Of a DNA stretch of 64,000 nucleotides, positions 53,104-61,759 are shown one piece after another. The stretch spans positions 62,001 to 126,000 of the forward strand of contig JBCDMB010000005.1 in NCBI GenBank assembly GCA_038744685.1. Direction: 5' to 3'. Positions within the stretch are counted from its first letter, which is position 1, and every line of letters begins with the position of its first letter. The stretch comes from Verrucomicrobiota bacterium. GTDB taxonomy: Bacteria; Verrucomicrobiota; Verrucomicrobiia; Opitutales; Puniceicoccaceae. The notes under the pieces are model-generated. The model ran no database searches and was not told where the DNA came from. It worked only from the letters and a program-made list of their open reading frames with translations. Both the position numbers and the translations under genes were made by a program.

Positions 53104-54264
53104 ATGCTTCGAACTGAAAAAAAAAGGCATCCTCTATTGGTTGGAACTGAGGTGGTCCCAAACTCAGGAGGGATGTCCAAGACTATGCGGGCATTCTGTG
53201 GTGTCTTGGATGGACAGATCGTTTCGTTTACCTCTAAGAATGCGTCAACTTCTGAGAAGTCTGCATTCCCGGAGGTTTTTCACGTTGATACTTCCTCTAA
53301 CAAGTTACTCGGTTGGTTTGGGTGGGCTTCCTCTTGGCAAAGATCAGGTGCTGAAGCTTTAACTAAGGATGTTAACTTGATTACGTGCCATATGATGCTG
53401 AGATACCATTCTCATTGGGCGCGGTCTGTTGCCAAAAAGGAAGATATTCCTTACTGGGTTATCCCGCATGGGCAGTTAGACCCTTGGGTTTATACCTACA
53501 GAGCTGGAGTCAAGCAGCTTTGGTTGCGACTCTTCGGACGTCGTATTTTACAAACGGCACAGTATGTGATTTTTGCGACCGAATCAGAGAGGAAAAAAGC
53601 TTCATGGTTTTACGAAGGCGCGAATACTCGCGTGGTTCATTGGCCAGTAGAATTGATTGATGTTTCAAAGAAGGATGATTGTAGGCTAGGGTTACGGCGT
53701 GATTTGGGTGTTTCGGAGGACAGTCGGATTCTGCTATTCTTTGGACGTTTGCACTCGATGAAAAGGCCTTTGGAAACCATAGAGTTGCTTTCGAAGACCA
53801 ACGATTCAAAGTTGCATTTGGTGGTAGTGGGCCCGGATGGAGATATCTCCGCGGAACGATGTCGAAAAGAAGCGCAGGCATTAGGAGTTGGGTCCCGGGT
53901 GCATGTCCTCGGTCCGGTCTTTGGAGAGAAAAAGAATCAGTATTTGCTCGGAGCAGATGCGTTCATCTCACTATCTCATCGTGAGAATTTCGGGCACACC
54001 GCGGCAGAGGCATTGGCGGCTGCTACGCCTGTAATACTGTCTCCCGGAAACGACTTGGGGCCGGAATTAGCCTCCCGGAGTTGCGGCTGGTTATTGGAGT
54101 CGAACGACTTGGAGGATGCGCTCTCTGCGATTGAGGATTTGACAAGATCGGACCAAAACGATCTGCGAGGAAAAGGTAACCGAGGAAGAGACTTTATTGC
54201 GGAAGAGTGTAGTCCAGATCGTTTTAGACGTGCGCTTTTGGAAATGAAGAATTCACAAGCGTAA
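53104..54264 (+). CDS. GT4-family glycosyltransferase
   Basis: 386 residues with the GT-B fold. N-terminal TEVVPNSGGMSKTMRAFCGVL holds the glycine loop, WVIPHGQLDPWVYTYRAGVKQLWLRLFGRRILQTA is typical of WbaZ-like EPS glycosyltransferases, and the donor domain has ILLFFGRLHSMKRPLETIEL and the E-x7-E region ISLSHRENFGHTAAEALAAATPVIL. Retaining sugar transfer from a nucleotide sugar is expected. The downstream gene is a remnant, so this may end the active part of the gene block. Confidence 0.9.
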   Translation: MLRTEKKRHPLLVGTEVVPNSGGMSKTMRAFCGVLDGQIVSFTSKNASTSEKSAFPEVFHVDTSSNKLLGWFGWASSWQRSGAEALTKDVNLITCHMMLRYHSHWARSVAKKEDIPYWVIPHGQLDPWVYTYRAGVKQLWLRLFGRRILQTAQYVIFATESERKKASWFYEGANTRVVHWPVELIDVSKKDDCRLGLRRDLGVSEDSRILLFFGRLHSMKRPLETIELLSKTNDSKLHLVVVGPDGDISAERCRKEAQALGVGSRVHVLGPVFGEKKNQYLLGADAFISLSHRENFGHTAAEALAAATPVILSPGNDLGPELASRSCGWLLESNDLEDALSAIEDLTRSDQNDLRGKGNRGRDFIAEECSPDRFRRALLEMKNSQA

Positions 54265-54373
54265 GGTACTATTAGGTGGTCCGTTTACTGCGAGCCCCCG
54301 CTATTGCTGGTGAAAAGCCAATCTTTATATTTTGTATCAATATTCCATTCTCAGTGATTTGGCTGTGCGAGGT

Positions 54374-54775
54374 ATGTCTCCAAAAATTGTTTTGTGGTCT
54401 TCTGGAGAGTACGGAGCTTTCGTGAGGGGAATGCTCCATGATTTGCAGAGGCAGGGTATCTCCGTTAACCAGGGATTCCTAACTTCGCAGGACTCTTAAC
54501 GTGCCATGCGGGGATTGCTTGAAATGTTCTGTTTGTGGGCACAAATGTATGTCATCTATCCGGTTAAATTGGTCTTGCGGCAGCTCTTTAGTCGTAAGTC
54601 GGGTGTCCACGTCGTCTGTCCAAGTGTATTCTATGCACCTTTGATCTGTTCAATTTTACACCCCAAAACGGTGTCCTTTACTCCATTTGGTTTGCGGTCT
54701 CTTTCCAGTTGTTCCGCGCCACTTTGTAAGGGTTTTCAGATTCGATTCTATTTTGTATGGCAGAACTATTTGTAA
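54374..54775 (+). pseudogene. N-terminal remnant of a GT4-like glycosyltransferase
   Basis: From ATG 54374 (GAGGT just upstream) the frame reads MSPKIVLWSSGEYGAFVRGM and LTSQDS, then TAA at about 54497, and continues in the same frame as RAMRGLLEMFCLWAQMYVIY then PVKLVLRQLFSRKSGVHV and VCPSVFYAPLICSILHPKTV. This parallels the intact glycosyltransferase at 56401, which has LYVFYPILLVRKVLFAKRES then IFIVTTNTFYAPLLTAVFG at the same place. The remaining three quarters of the gene are gone; the sequence runs into the epimerase pseudogene. A duplication/deletion in the locus is likely. Confidence 0.65.
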
Positions 54776-55806
54776 CAGGGTCCTCGGGTCTCATCGGGTC
54801 CGAGGTTTGCGTGTTTTTTGCGGCTCAAGGCATTAGGGTTCGCGGTGTGGACAACAACCGGCGGTCCGTTTTCTTTGGTCCACAAGGTGACACTCGCTGG
54901 AATCAGAAGCGGTTACAAGCCGATTTAAAGGGTTTTGTTCATCATGAGATGGACATCCGTGACCGTGTCGGTGTTTCTGAGTTGTTGAGAGAAGTCCGCC
55001 CTGACGTGATCGTCCATACTGCGGCTCAGCCTTCCCATGATCGGGCGGCGGCGATCCCGTTTGACGATTTTGATACGAATGCGGTGGGAACGTTAAATTT
55101 GTTGTAAGCGGTCCGCCAAAATTGTCCGGAGACTCCGTTCATTCACATGTCCACAAATAAGGTCTACGGTGACGCTCCGAATCGAATCCTACTTCAGGAA
55201 TTGGAGACCCGGTAGGATTACGACGACCCGAATTTTGCTGAGGGGATCTCCGAGACATTCTCGATCGATCAGTCGAAGCACTCTCTCTTTGGGGCGTCCA
55301 AGGTTGCAGCGGACATCATGGTGCAGGAATACGGTCAGTATTTCGGAATTCCCACCTGTTGTCTGCGAGGCGGTTGCCTGACCGGTCCGAACCATAGTGG
55401 AGTCGAGTTGCGCGGGTTCCTCAGTTACTTGGTAAAGTGTAATCTGGAGGAGAAACCTTACACGATATTTGGCTATAAAGGGAAGCAGGTGAGGGACAGT
55501 ATTCATTCTTTGGACGTCGCCCGTTTCATGTGGGAGTTTTCCCAAGCACCTCGGAGCGGAGAGGTCTACAACCTCGGTGGTGGACAAGAAAATAGCTGCT
55601 CCATGCTGGAAGCGTTTGAAAAGGTGGAGGGGTTGTCCGGAAAGAAGATGGACTACACCTACTCGGACCAAAACCGGGAAGGTGATCATATTTGCTACTA
55701 CTGCGACCTTCGGAAAATGAAGGAGCACTATCCAAACTGGGACATTACGAAAAGCCTAGATGATATCTTTTCGGAAATCGTCGAAGCGTGGAAATCGAGG
55801 AAGTAA
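54757..55806 (+). pseudogene. NAD-dependent nucleotide-sugar epimerase with two in-frame stops
   Basis: One frame covers a complete 350-codon epimerase of the CDP-paratose/tyvelose-epimerase-like SDR group. It begins [20 protein letters not shown], then has [20 protein letters not shown] and NAVGTLNLL, a TAA at 55105-55107, [20 protein letters not shown] (with the catalytic-region Ser/Thr and Asn), ELETR, a TAG at 55213-55215, [19 protein letters not shown] and [17 protein letters not shown]. Later come [19 protein letters not shown] and [20 protein letters not shown]. The first stop replaces an expected Glu (GAA) and the second an expected Trp (TGG). Everything else is intact and well conserved, so the lesions look recent. 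Confidence 0.8.
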
Positions 55807-55899
55807 AGAGCCGCCTTTGGCTGGCACCGCTCATTGACGCTGATTATCGCTCATTGGGGAAGAGAGGGTTTGAATTTTGCACGGTGAGAGGAAAACAAC

Positions 55900-56340
55900 A
55901 TGGGGGGATTAGCGGTCCTCAGCTTTGCTGGGCTTCTCTTCTTTATGAGCGAAAGCTATCTGAGTGATGAGGGATACTCTTTGATTGGTGCTGCGTTCGA
56001 GGTCCACGGCGAACTCGGCCGAGGATTGAGCGAGGAGATTTATCAGGAAAGTTTAGAATGGGAGCTTGGATTGCGGAAGATTGTGTATCAGTCGAAAGCT
56101 GAACTGAAGGTTTTCTACAAAGGACATCTTTTAAACAAGCGATATATCCCTGATCTCCAAGTTTGCGGAGAAATTCTGGTGGAGTTGAAAGCAGTCAAAG
56201 AACTGAACTCCGAGCACGAGCAGCAACTCCTTAACTATATGTATATCACGAGAAAGGCGGTTGGGTATTTAATCAATTTCGCTCCTCCATCGCTGAAATG
56301 GAAACGCTTCATTCTCGAACAGTATGTCCCAAAAGAATGA
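55900..56340 (+). CDS. GxxExxY-family protein (PD-(D/E)xK-like)
   Basis: 146 residues from ATG 55900, which has a GAGGAA ribosome site. ATG 55945 (MSESYLSDEG) matches the usual family start, and the first 15 residues are hydrophobic. The name motif is clear: VHGELGRGLSEEIYQESLEWEL. The nuclease-like core follows: IVYQSKAELKVFYKGHLLNKRYIPDLQVCGEILVELKAVKELNSEHEQQLLNYM, with the Asp, Glu-x-Lys pattern of PD-(D/E)xK folds. The function of the family is unknown; members are scattered in genomes, often inside polysaccharide loci, and are frequently mobile. Confidence 0.88.
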   Translation: MGGLAVLSFAGLLFFMSESYLSDEGYSLIGAAFEVHGELGRGLSEEIYQESLEWELGLRKIVYQSKAELKVFYKGHLLNKRYIPDLQVCGEILVELKAVKELNSEHEQQLLNYMYITRKAVGYLINFAPPSLKWKRFILEQYVPKE

Positions 56341-56400
56341 GCGGAAATAAGTGAAAATAAGCGGCTTCCAGCTCCGCTAGTCTCCGATTCAAAGCTTCCC

Positions 56401-57618
56401 ATGCCTCCTAAAATCTACCTCTGTAGCAGTGTGCGCATCGACTATCTCTCCCATGCGAAGTCTTGTGCCGAGATGTTGGAGTGTGAAATCGAGGAGATTT
56501 ACTACTTGAGCGAGGCCGACTATCGGAAAGCCGCCGGGCTTTCGGGAATCAAACGAATTTGGTTACGACTGCAGCTTTATGTCTTTTACCCCATCCTGCT
56601 CGTGCGGAAGGTGCTCTTCGCGAAGAGAGAGTCTATCTTTATTGTGACCACAAATACTTTTTATGCTCCCCTCCTCACTGCGGTTTTTGGAAGGTTACGT
56701 CGGGCTCAGGTGGTACACCTGTTGTACGACTTGTTCCCGGACGCGATGATCGTGGCAGGGAAGGTTCGACGACAGTCTTTCATTGCTCGATTGGCTGGGT
56801 TCATTCAGCGGCAGACTCAAAAACGCTGTCGGGGAACAGTGTATCTCGGAGAGGTGCTCCAGAAACATTGTGAACACTTTTATGGCGAACCACGGGTAGC
56901 TGAAGTAATCGACGTGTCGGCCGATGCCAGCCTTTTCTCTCCTAACATAAAGCCTTCGCGACAGCCGTTGGTGTTCCACTACGGTGGGCAGATTGGTCAT
57001 ATGCACGATGCCGACACCGTAATTAGGGCTATTCGCGACTGTTGTTCTGATGGGGATTTGGTCCAACGGGCACGGTTTAGCTTTTTCGTGAGCGGTGCAC
57101 AGAGCAGGATGATCCGGGAGAGTTTCGCCGAATCGGGAGTCGAGGTCATCCCGGCGGTCCCGTCGACCGAATGGCGAGAACGAATTCTAGATTTTCATGT
57201 TGGAATCGTCACCTTGAAGCCTGGTGGAGCGATCGTTTGTCTGCCTAGCAAGGCCTACAGTATGATGGCGGGAGGACTCGCCATTCTTGCGATTTGTCCG
57301 CGATGGAGCGATCTGGCCCAAATGATTGAAGAAAACGATATTGGCTGGGTAATCTCCAACTCCCCATACGATGAAATGCCCGCATTCGAAGATGCGGAGT
57401 ATTTTTCTAAGATAGAGGAGAAGCGGAGGCCGGAAGAGGTGGCAAAGGAATTTCACGGAAAGGTGGCGGATATTATTGCAGGTCTGGAAGATCTCGACCG
57501 AAAACGCATGAATGCCTTTCGAGTGATGCGCGAGCAATTTGGGAAAGAAGAGTTGGGAGAAAGGTGGAAGTTCTTTTTGGAGCAAGTCGCTGAGCCTAAA
57601 GTAGAGAGCCAAGGGTGA
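56401..57618 (+). CDS. GT4-family glycosyltransferase (WbuB-like)
   Basis: 405 residues. GT-B fold: PPKIYLCSSVRIDYLSHAKSCAEML, RAQVVHLLYDLFPDAMIVAG (typical of the WbuB/WcaI branch), GTVYLGEVLQKHCEHFYG, and a donor part with FHYGGQIGHMHDADTVIRAIRD. The active-site region is LDFHVGIVTLKPGGAIVCLPSKAYSMMAGGLAILAI. It is probably the enzyme that adds the second sugar after the priming transferase. It converges with the epimerase gene on the other strand, whose stop is only 21 bp away. Confidence 0.88.
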   Translation: MPPKIYLCSSVRIDYLSHAKSCAEMLECEIEEIYYLSEADYRKAAGLSGIKRIWLRLQLYVFYPILLVRKVLFAKRESIFIVTTNTFYAPLLTAVFGRLRRAQVVHLLYDLFPDAMIVAGKVRRQSFIARLAGFIQRQTQKRCRGTVYLGEVLQKHCEHFYGEPRVAEVIDVSADASLFSPNIKPSRQPLVFHYGGQIGHMHDADTVIRAIRDCCSDGDLVQRARFSFFVSGAQSRMIRESFAESGVEVIPAVPSTEWRERILDFHVGIVTLKPGGAIVCLPSKAYSMMAGGLAILAICPRWSDLAQMIEENDIGWVISNSPYDEMPAFEDAEYFSKIEEKRRPEEVAKEFHGKVADIIAGLEDLDRKRMNAFRVMREQFGKEELGERWKFFLEQVAEPKVESQG

Positions 57619-57639
57619 GGAGCCTGAGAGCGCGTCAGT

Positions 57640-59070
57640 TTAACCGCCACTGTTTGGTTGTTTTGCTGCAAAGCCGCCACTTGGTTTAAACCCTAGCTGC
57701 TGCTGGATTTTTTCTGATGAAAAGGCGGCATTTCCAGCCAATTTCTGGAGAGCGTCCGAGTCGAAGATGAAACGTCGGCTACGGAGGCGACCGATTGTAT
57801 CCCCAATTCTTGCCATGCTCTTGAGCATCCATATGGGGACAGTCCATCGAGGCGGCTGACGTTCTATCTTATTCAAAATTTCTACGTACAGCTCCCGGGT
57901 TGAGATCGGGTTACCATCCGTAACTATAAAAATCTCACCGGGGGCTTTTTTGTGGCTGGATGCCAGCACTAAGGCTTGGGTGGCATCGTCGATGTGAACC
58001 ATCGACCGCTTGTTGCCGAATTCAGGGATCGGTGGAAACCGGTTTCGGCGGATGGCCTCTTCCATTTTTTCCATGTTTCCAGTCTCGCGGCCGCCGTGGA
58101 TCATCGAGAAGCGTAGAACGACCGGCTCGGGGATGAAGCTGCCTTTGAGCACCAGCTCTTCCGCCTCCAGCTTGGTTTTTCCATAGGGAGTTTCAGGGCC
58201 GGTTGGAGAGTTTTCGTCGAGAATACCCTCCGGATTCTCTGGATACACCTTAACGGTGCTTGCGAAAACAAAACGGCAGACCGCAGCGGTTTTCGCTGCC
58301 TCAAGAAGCTTTCGCGTGCCATCTACTGTAATCGCCCGGTAGCTCTCCTCTTCCGAGCCAGGCCTTTCCTCAAGGGCGTGGGCTTTGCCTGCCAAGTGGA
58401 CGATAATATCGACACCTTCAATAGCTTCGGGAGGGATAGGGTCAATCGTGAGATCACACTTAAAGAAGTATGGGGAAGATTGTGGATCTTCGTGGGGGTT
58501 TTGCTTCAGTGAGCCCTTTTCAACTAGAGCTGATGGGGCATCTGAAGCAGCTTCCCGAAGGTCATCGGCGTTACCGCCAATGCTACATTTTGATCTCTTG
58601 CCATGCCGAGACGATGGCTGACTCCTCGCCTCTATATTCTGGCCTGCCCGGCTCCTGACTAAACACCGCACTTCATAGTGCTCTAGGGCTTTTCCCAGAA
58701 ACGCGGATCCCAGATAGCCCGTGGAACCGGTGAGCAAAAGAGTTGGTTTGGAGTCTGATCTTTGTTCATCATTTGCAGGTGACGAGTCTTGTTCTTCAGA
58801 GGGTGGTTGAGTGCTCACGGGAGGATTGAGGCAGAAGCGGTGATAGAGGTCGAATGTATTGAGAGCGAGTTCAAGTTTAGATCGGGAGGAACTTTGAACG
58901 TGGGGACTGGCAGGATTCGTGCCCTCTCCTAAAACCCTCCCAGGTGACTTTTTGTTATCGGTGGGAACGGCTCCGTCCGAAGCGCACGTGTAGTCCAATA
59001 GACCAACTGTTAACTCGCGATGAATCGGCGAAGAATAACGCCAAACCCCGAACGGATCATAGCTAGTCAC
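57640..59070 (-). CDS. NAD-dependent epimerase/dehydratase (WbpV/Gne-like) with extra segments
   Basis: 476 residues as an open frame; the family is usually about 320. The SDR core starts at about residue 105 (PTLLLTGSTGYLGSAFLGKALEHYEVRCLVR). A ~45-residue Ser/Arg/Lys-rich insertion follows, then FKCDLTIDPIPPEAIEGVDIIVHLAGKAHALEE, FVFASTVKVYPENPEG and TPYGKTKLEAEEL (Tyr-x3-Lys catalytic pair). Near the end are RSMVHIDDATQALVLA and TVPIWMLKSMARIG. It resembles the 4-epimerase/4-reductase (WbpV-type) encoded next to WbpL and WbpM in Pseudomonas. The first ~105 residues are not homologous in feel and may be an extension or a wrong start; the real start may lie downstream. Confidence 0.8.
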   Translation of the reverse strand: MTSYDPFGVWRYSSPIHRELTVGLLDYTCASDGAVPTDNKKSPGRVLGEGTNPASPHVQSSSRSKLELALNTFDLYHRFCLNPPVSTQPPSEEQDSSPANDEQRSDSKPTLLLTGSTGYLGSAFLGKALEHYEVRCLVRSRAGQNIEARSQPSSRHGKRSKCSIGGNADDLREAASDAPSALVEKGSLKQNPHEDPQSSPYFFKCDLTIDPIPPEAIEGVDIIVHLAGKAHALEERPGSEEESYRAITVDGTRKLLEAAKTAAVCRFVFASTVKVYPENPEGILDENSPTGPETPYGKTKLEAEELVLKGSFIPEPVVLRFSMIHGGRETGNMEKMEEAIRRNRFPPIPEFGNKRSMVHIDDATQALVLASSHKKAPGEIFIVTDGNPISTRELYVEILNKIERQPPRWTVPIWMLKSMARIGDTIGRLRSRRFIFDSDALQKLAGNAAFSSEKIQQQLGFKPSGGFAAKQPNSGG

Positions 59071-59246
59071 TTCCGATCACTGAAAGAGCGAAATTGTCTA
59101 ACAAGGGCAAAAGCACGCGAGCTCTCGCTAGGTTTCTATTACCCGTTGCGTCAAAACACTGAAGTGTCGAAACTGTCGGCGAAGAAGCTTCGTTCGCATC
59201 TCTCCTTGATCATCCTTTCTCGGATCTTCACGATCCATAATTTCAC

Positions 59247-61448
59247 ATGCTTCTGATCTTTCTGTTTGCTGCGTTCTTTGGCTCGCTCCTCCTGACGATG
59301 GTCTACTACAGGAAGGCGCCGGAATGGGGCTTGGTCGACGTTCCCAATCAGCGGTCGTCTCACATTCGGGTGACTCCGCGCGGGGGTGGGGTGGTGTTTA
59401 TTTTGTTCTGGTTAGTCTTTGGGGTGGCTTGGATGTCGTTCGCAGGCAACGGCGAGGAGGTTTGGAATCTCGATCTCGTTGTCTTTGTAGGACTCTCTAT
59501 CGGAGTCGGAATCCTGGGGCTCGTCGATGATCGACTCACCCTTTCCTCGGGGTTGCGACTGCTCGTTCAACTACTGGTCGCGGTTACTGTGGTTAGTTTG
59601 GTTAGGCCGTTCGATGCACTGACCCTCCCAGGCCTCCCGTCTAACGCGATTCCGGTACTCGGTTATGGAATTACGGTTCTCTGGATCCTCGGACTGACGA
59701 ACGTCTACAACTTTATGGACGGTATCGACGGCATCGCTGCAGGCCAAGGGATTGTGGCCGCGCTTGGATGGGCGGTCGCCGCTCATGTTTTTTTCGCTTC
59801 TGAAGTCTTTGTCGTTCTCAACCTACTCTTGGCGGCTGTTCTTTCTGGATTCCTGGTGTGGAATTGGCATCCGGCGAAGGTGTTCATGGGTGATGTTGGC
59901 AGTGCCTTCCTCGGATTCTATTTTGCCACTCAGCCGCTTGTCCTCCTCAATCTTCCGGATGTTCCGGATCGAGCCGGTCTTTTGGTCTTTTTGTCAGCCT
60001 TCATGGTTTGGCCATTTATCTTTGATGGCTTCTTCACTTTCTGCCGTCGCGCTTTGAGGCGCGAAAACGTGCTTCAGGCTCATCGGACCCACCTTTACCA
60101 GCGTTTGACCAAGCTTGGTTGGACCCATAGAAGAGTCGCGATCATCTACGTAGGTTGGGCGCTGGTTTGCGGGTTTCTTGCGGGAGTCTACCTTTATGGT
60201 GGGATCAAGGGGTGGACGGTTCTCCAGTGGGTAGCGATTGCCTTTCAGGTAGTCTCCGGCATTTCGATGGTAGCTTTGGTCACCGTTCTGGAAAAAAGAA
60301 TGCTTAGGTTCAGGAAGGTGTATCTGTCTGCTCCAGCCCATTCTAGCATCGAGTTGGACTATGTGACAGAGGTGCTGCGAAGCGATTGGATTGCGCCCAT
60401 TGGACCGAACCTTGACCTTTTTGAAGAGGAGATGGCCGAGTACGTCGGCGTGAAGAATGCCTGTGCGGTAGCCTCTGGAACTGCAGGACTACACTTGCTA
60501 CTTCGCGCTTTGGGAATCGGCCATGGTGACAAAGTGCTTGTCTCGGATTTCACTTTCGTCGCTACAGTCAATCCCATTATCTACGTGGGTGCCGAGCCGA
60601 TTCTTCTGGACGCGGACCGGGCCACATGGAATGCGCCATTGGACCGAGTAAAGGAAGCAGTGGAAGCTGTCCGTATGGAAACCGGGAAAACTCCCAAGGC
60701 TCTGATTCTTGCCCATGTTTATGGGATCTGCTCAGATGTCGAGAGCATCGGAAACTATTGTAGAGAAAAGGGTGTCCTGTTGATTGAAGATGCAGCTGAG
60801 GCGGTGGGCTCTTTTTTTCGAGGACGGCATCTGGGATCGTTTGGCGACGCAGCCATCTTTTCATTCAATGGTAATAAGATTCTCACGACGGGAGGGGGTG
60901 GAATGGTGGTTTCGGAGGATCGGAACGTCACGGATAAAGTCCGCTTTCTGGCGTCTCAAGCGAAAGAGAAAGTCCTCTATTACGAACATCGAGATTTAGG
61001 TTACAATGAGCGGATGAGCAACGTGCTGGCCGCGATCGGTCGAGCACAGTTGCGTCGTCTTCCAACCTTTTTGGATGCGCGTGAGCGGCACAACCGCTTC
61101 TACCGGGCTATGGTTTCGGATCATCCGGGAGTGACCTTCATGCCCGTTCCGGAAGATTGTAATCCGAACTATTGGCTCACGAATATATTGATTGATTCTG
61201 CAAAAGCGGGATTTTCTGCGAGGCAACTGATTGAGGCTATGGATCGTGCGAGAATTGAAGTTCGGCCCCTTTGGAAACCCATGCATGCACAACCTTATTA
61301 CCAGAAGCGTGGGACAAGTGTTTTTGGCGGTGAAATAGGAGATGACCTTTTCGATAAAGGTGTTTCTTTGCCAAGTGGATCGGCTATGACTGACCACGAC
61401 AGGGAGAGGGTTGCAGAGGTGTGGAAACGTGTCGCTGGGGGTGGATAG
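59247..61448 (+). CDS. Phosphoglycosyltransferase-aminotransferase fusion (WbpL/WecA + DegT/PglE)
   Basis: 733 residues in one chain. Residues about 1-345 are a WecA/WbpL-type polyprenyl-phosphate sugar-1-phosphate transferase with about ten membrane helices: WGLVDVPNQRSSHIRVTPRGG, ILGLVDDRLTLS (Asp pair), LTNVYNFMDGIDGIAAGQG, KVFMGDVGSAFLGFYFA and QAHRTHLYQRLTKLGW. Residues about 355-733 are a DegT/DnrJ/EryC1/StrS PLP aminotransferase: YVTEVLRSDWIAPIGPNLDLFEEEMAEYVG, CAVASGTAGLHLLLRALG, LIEDAAEAVGSFFRGRHLGSFG, and FSFNGNKILTTGGGGMVV, whose Lys544 should hold PLP. The second part resembles PglE, which aminates UDP-4-keto-6-deoxy-GlcNAc. Product and transfer step are thus joined in one membrane protein. 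Confidence 0.9.
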   Translation: MLLIFLFAAFFGSLLLTMVYYRKAPEWGLVDVPNQRSSHIRVTPRGGGVVFILFWLVFGVAWMSFAGNGEEVWNLDLVVFVGLSIGVGILGLVDDRLTLSSGLRLLVQLLVAVTVVSLVRPFDALTLPGLPSNAIPVLGYGITVLWILGLTNVYNFMDGIDGIAAGQGIVAALGWAVAAHVFFASEVFVVLNLLLAAVLSGFLVWNWHPAKVFMGDVGSAFLGFYFATQPLVLLNLPDVPDRAGLLVFLSAFMVWPFIFDGFFTFCRRALRRENVLQAHRTHLYQRLTKLGWTHRRVAIIYVGWALVCGFLAGVYLYGGIKGWTVLQWVAIAFQVVSGISMVALVTVLEKRMLRFRKVYLSAPAHSSIELDYVTEVLRSDWIAPIGPNLDLFEEEMAEYVGVKNACAVASGTAGLHLLLRALGIGHGDKVLVSDFTFVATVNPIIYVGAEPILLDADRATWNAPLDRVKEAVEAVRMETGKTPKALILAHVYGICSDVESIGNYCREKGVLLIEDAAEAVGSFFRGRHLGSFGDAAIFSFNGNKILTTGGGGMVVSEDRNVTDKVRFLASQAKEKVLYYEHRDLGYNERMSNVLAAIGRAQLRRLPTFLDARERHNRFYRAMVSDHPGVTFMPVPEDCNPNYWLTNILIDSAKAGFSARQLIEAMDRARIEVRPLWKPMHAQPYYQKRGTSVFGGEIGDDLFDKGVSLPSGSAMTDHDRERVAEVWKRVAGGG

Positions 61449-61495
61449 TTGAGAGCCGAGAGTGGAAGCTGAAAACTGAAAGCGGTAGTGCTGTA

Positions 61496-61568
61496 AGGAG
61501 AGGGTTCATCCCTCGATGATGCAGCTCCGGGGACAACACACGCGGATCGAGGGGTGAACCCTCTTCCT
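61496..61568. repeat. Intergenic long palindrome, family D
   Basis: AGGAGAGGGTTCATCCCTCG and CGAGGGGTGAACCCTCTTCC are inverted across about 29 bp. It is in the 311-bp gap between the fusion gene and the WbpM-type gene. At 61609-61631 the sequence TTCGAATCTCCGTCCCGCGC looks like the 3' T-loop half of a tRNA, but no acceptor partner or anticodon arm precedes it. Confidence 0.7.
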
Positions 61569-61759
61569 AGTGTGATAGCCGGATAAACAAAATCGGAAGT
61601 AAGTTGTGTTCGAATCTCCGTCCCGCGCCGACTCTCCTGAGCATGGTATGCGTCCCAATCCAATCCGAATGAAAATTCAGAGTTATTCCTGCCTTCGGCC
61701 GCAATTCGGTGATTGGCTTATTTGCATGCATTCCTAATTTTTAAAGGCTTTTCTCGTCG

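Noticed and set aside
54757-55806. Stop-codon readthrough or recoding to explain the two stops
   Set aside because: TAA and TAG are both used as normal stops elsewhere here, no selenocysteine or pyrrolysine signal was seen, and a neighbouring transferase gene is truncated too. Gene decay is the simpler reading.
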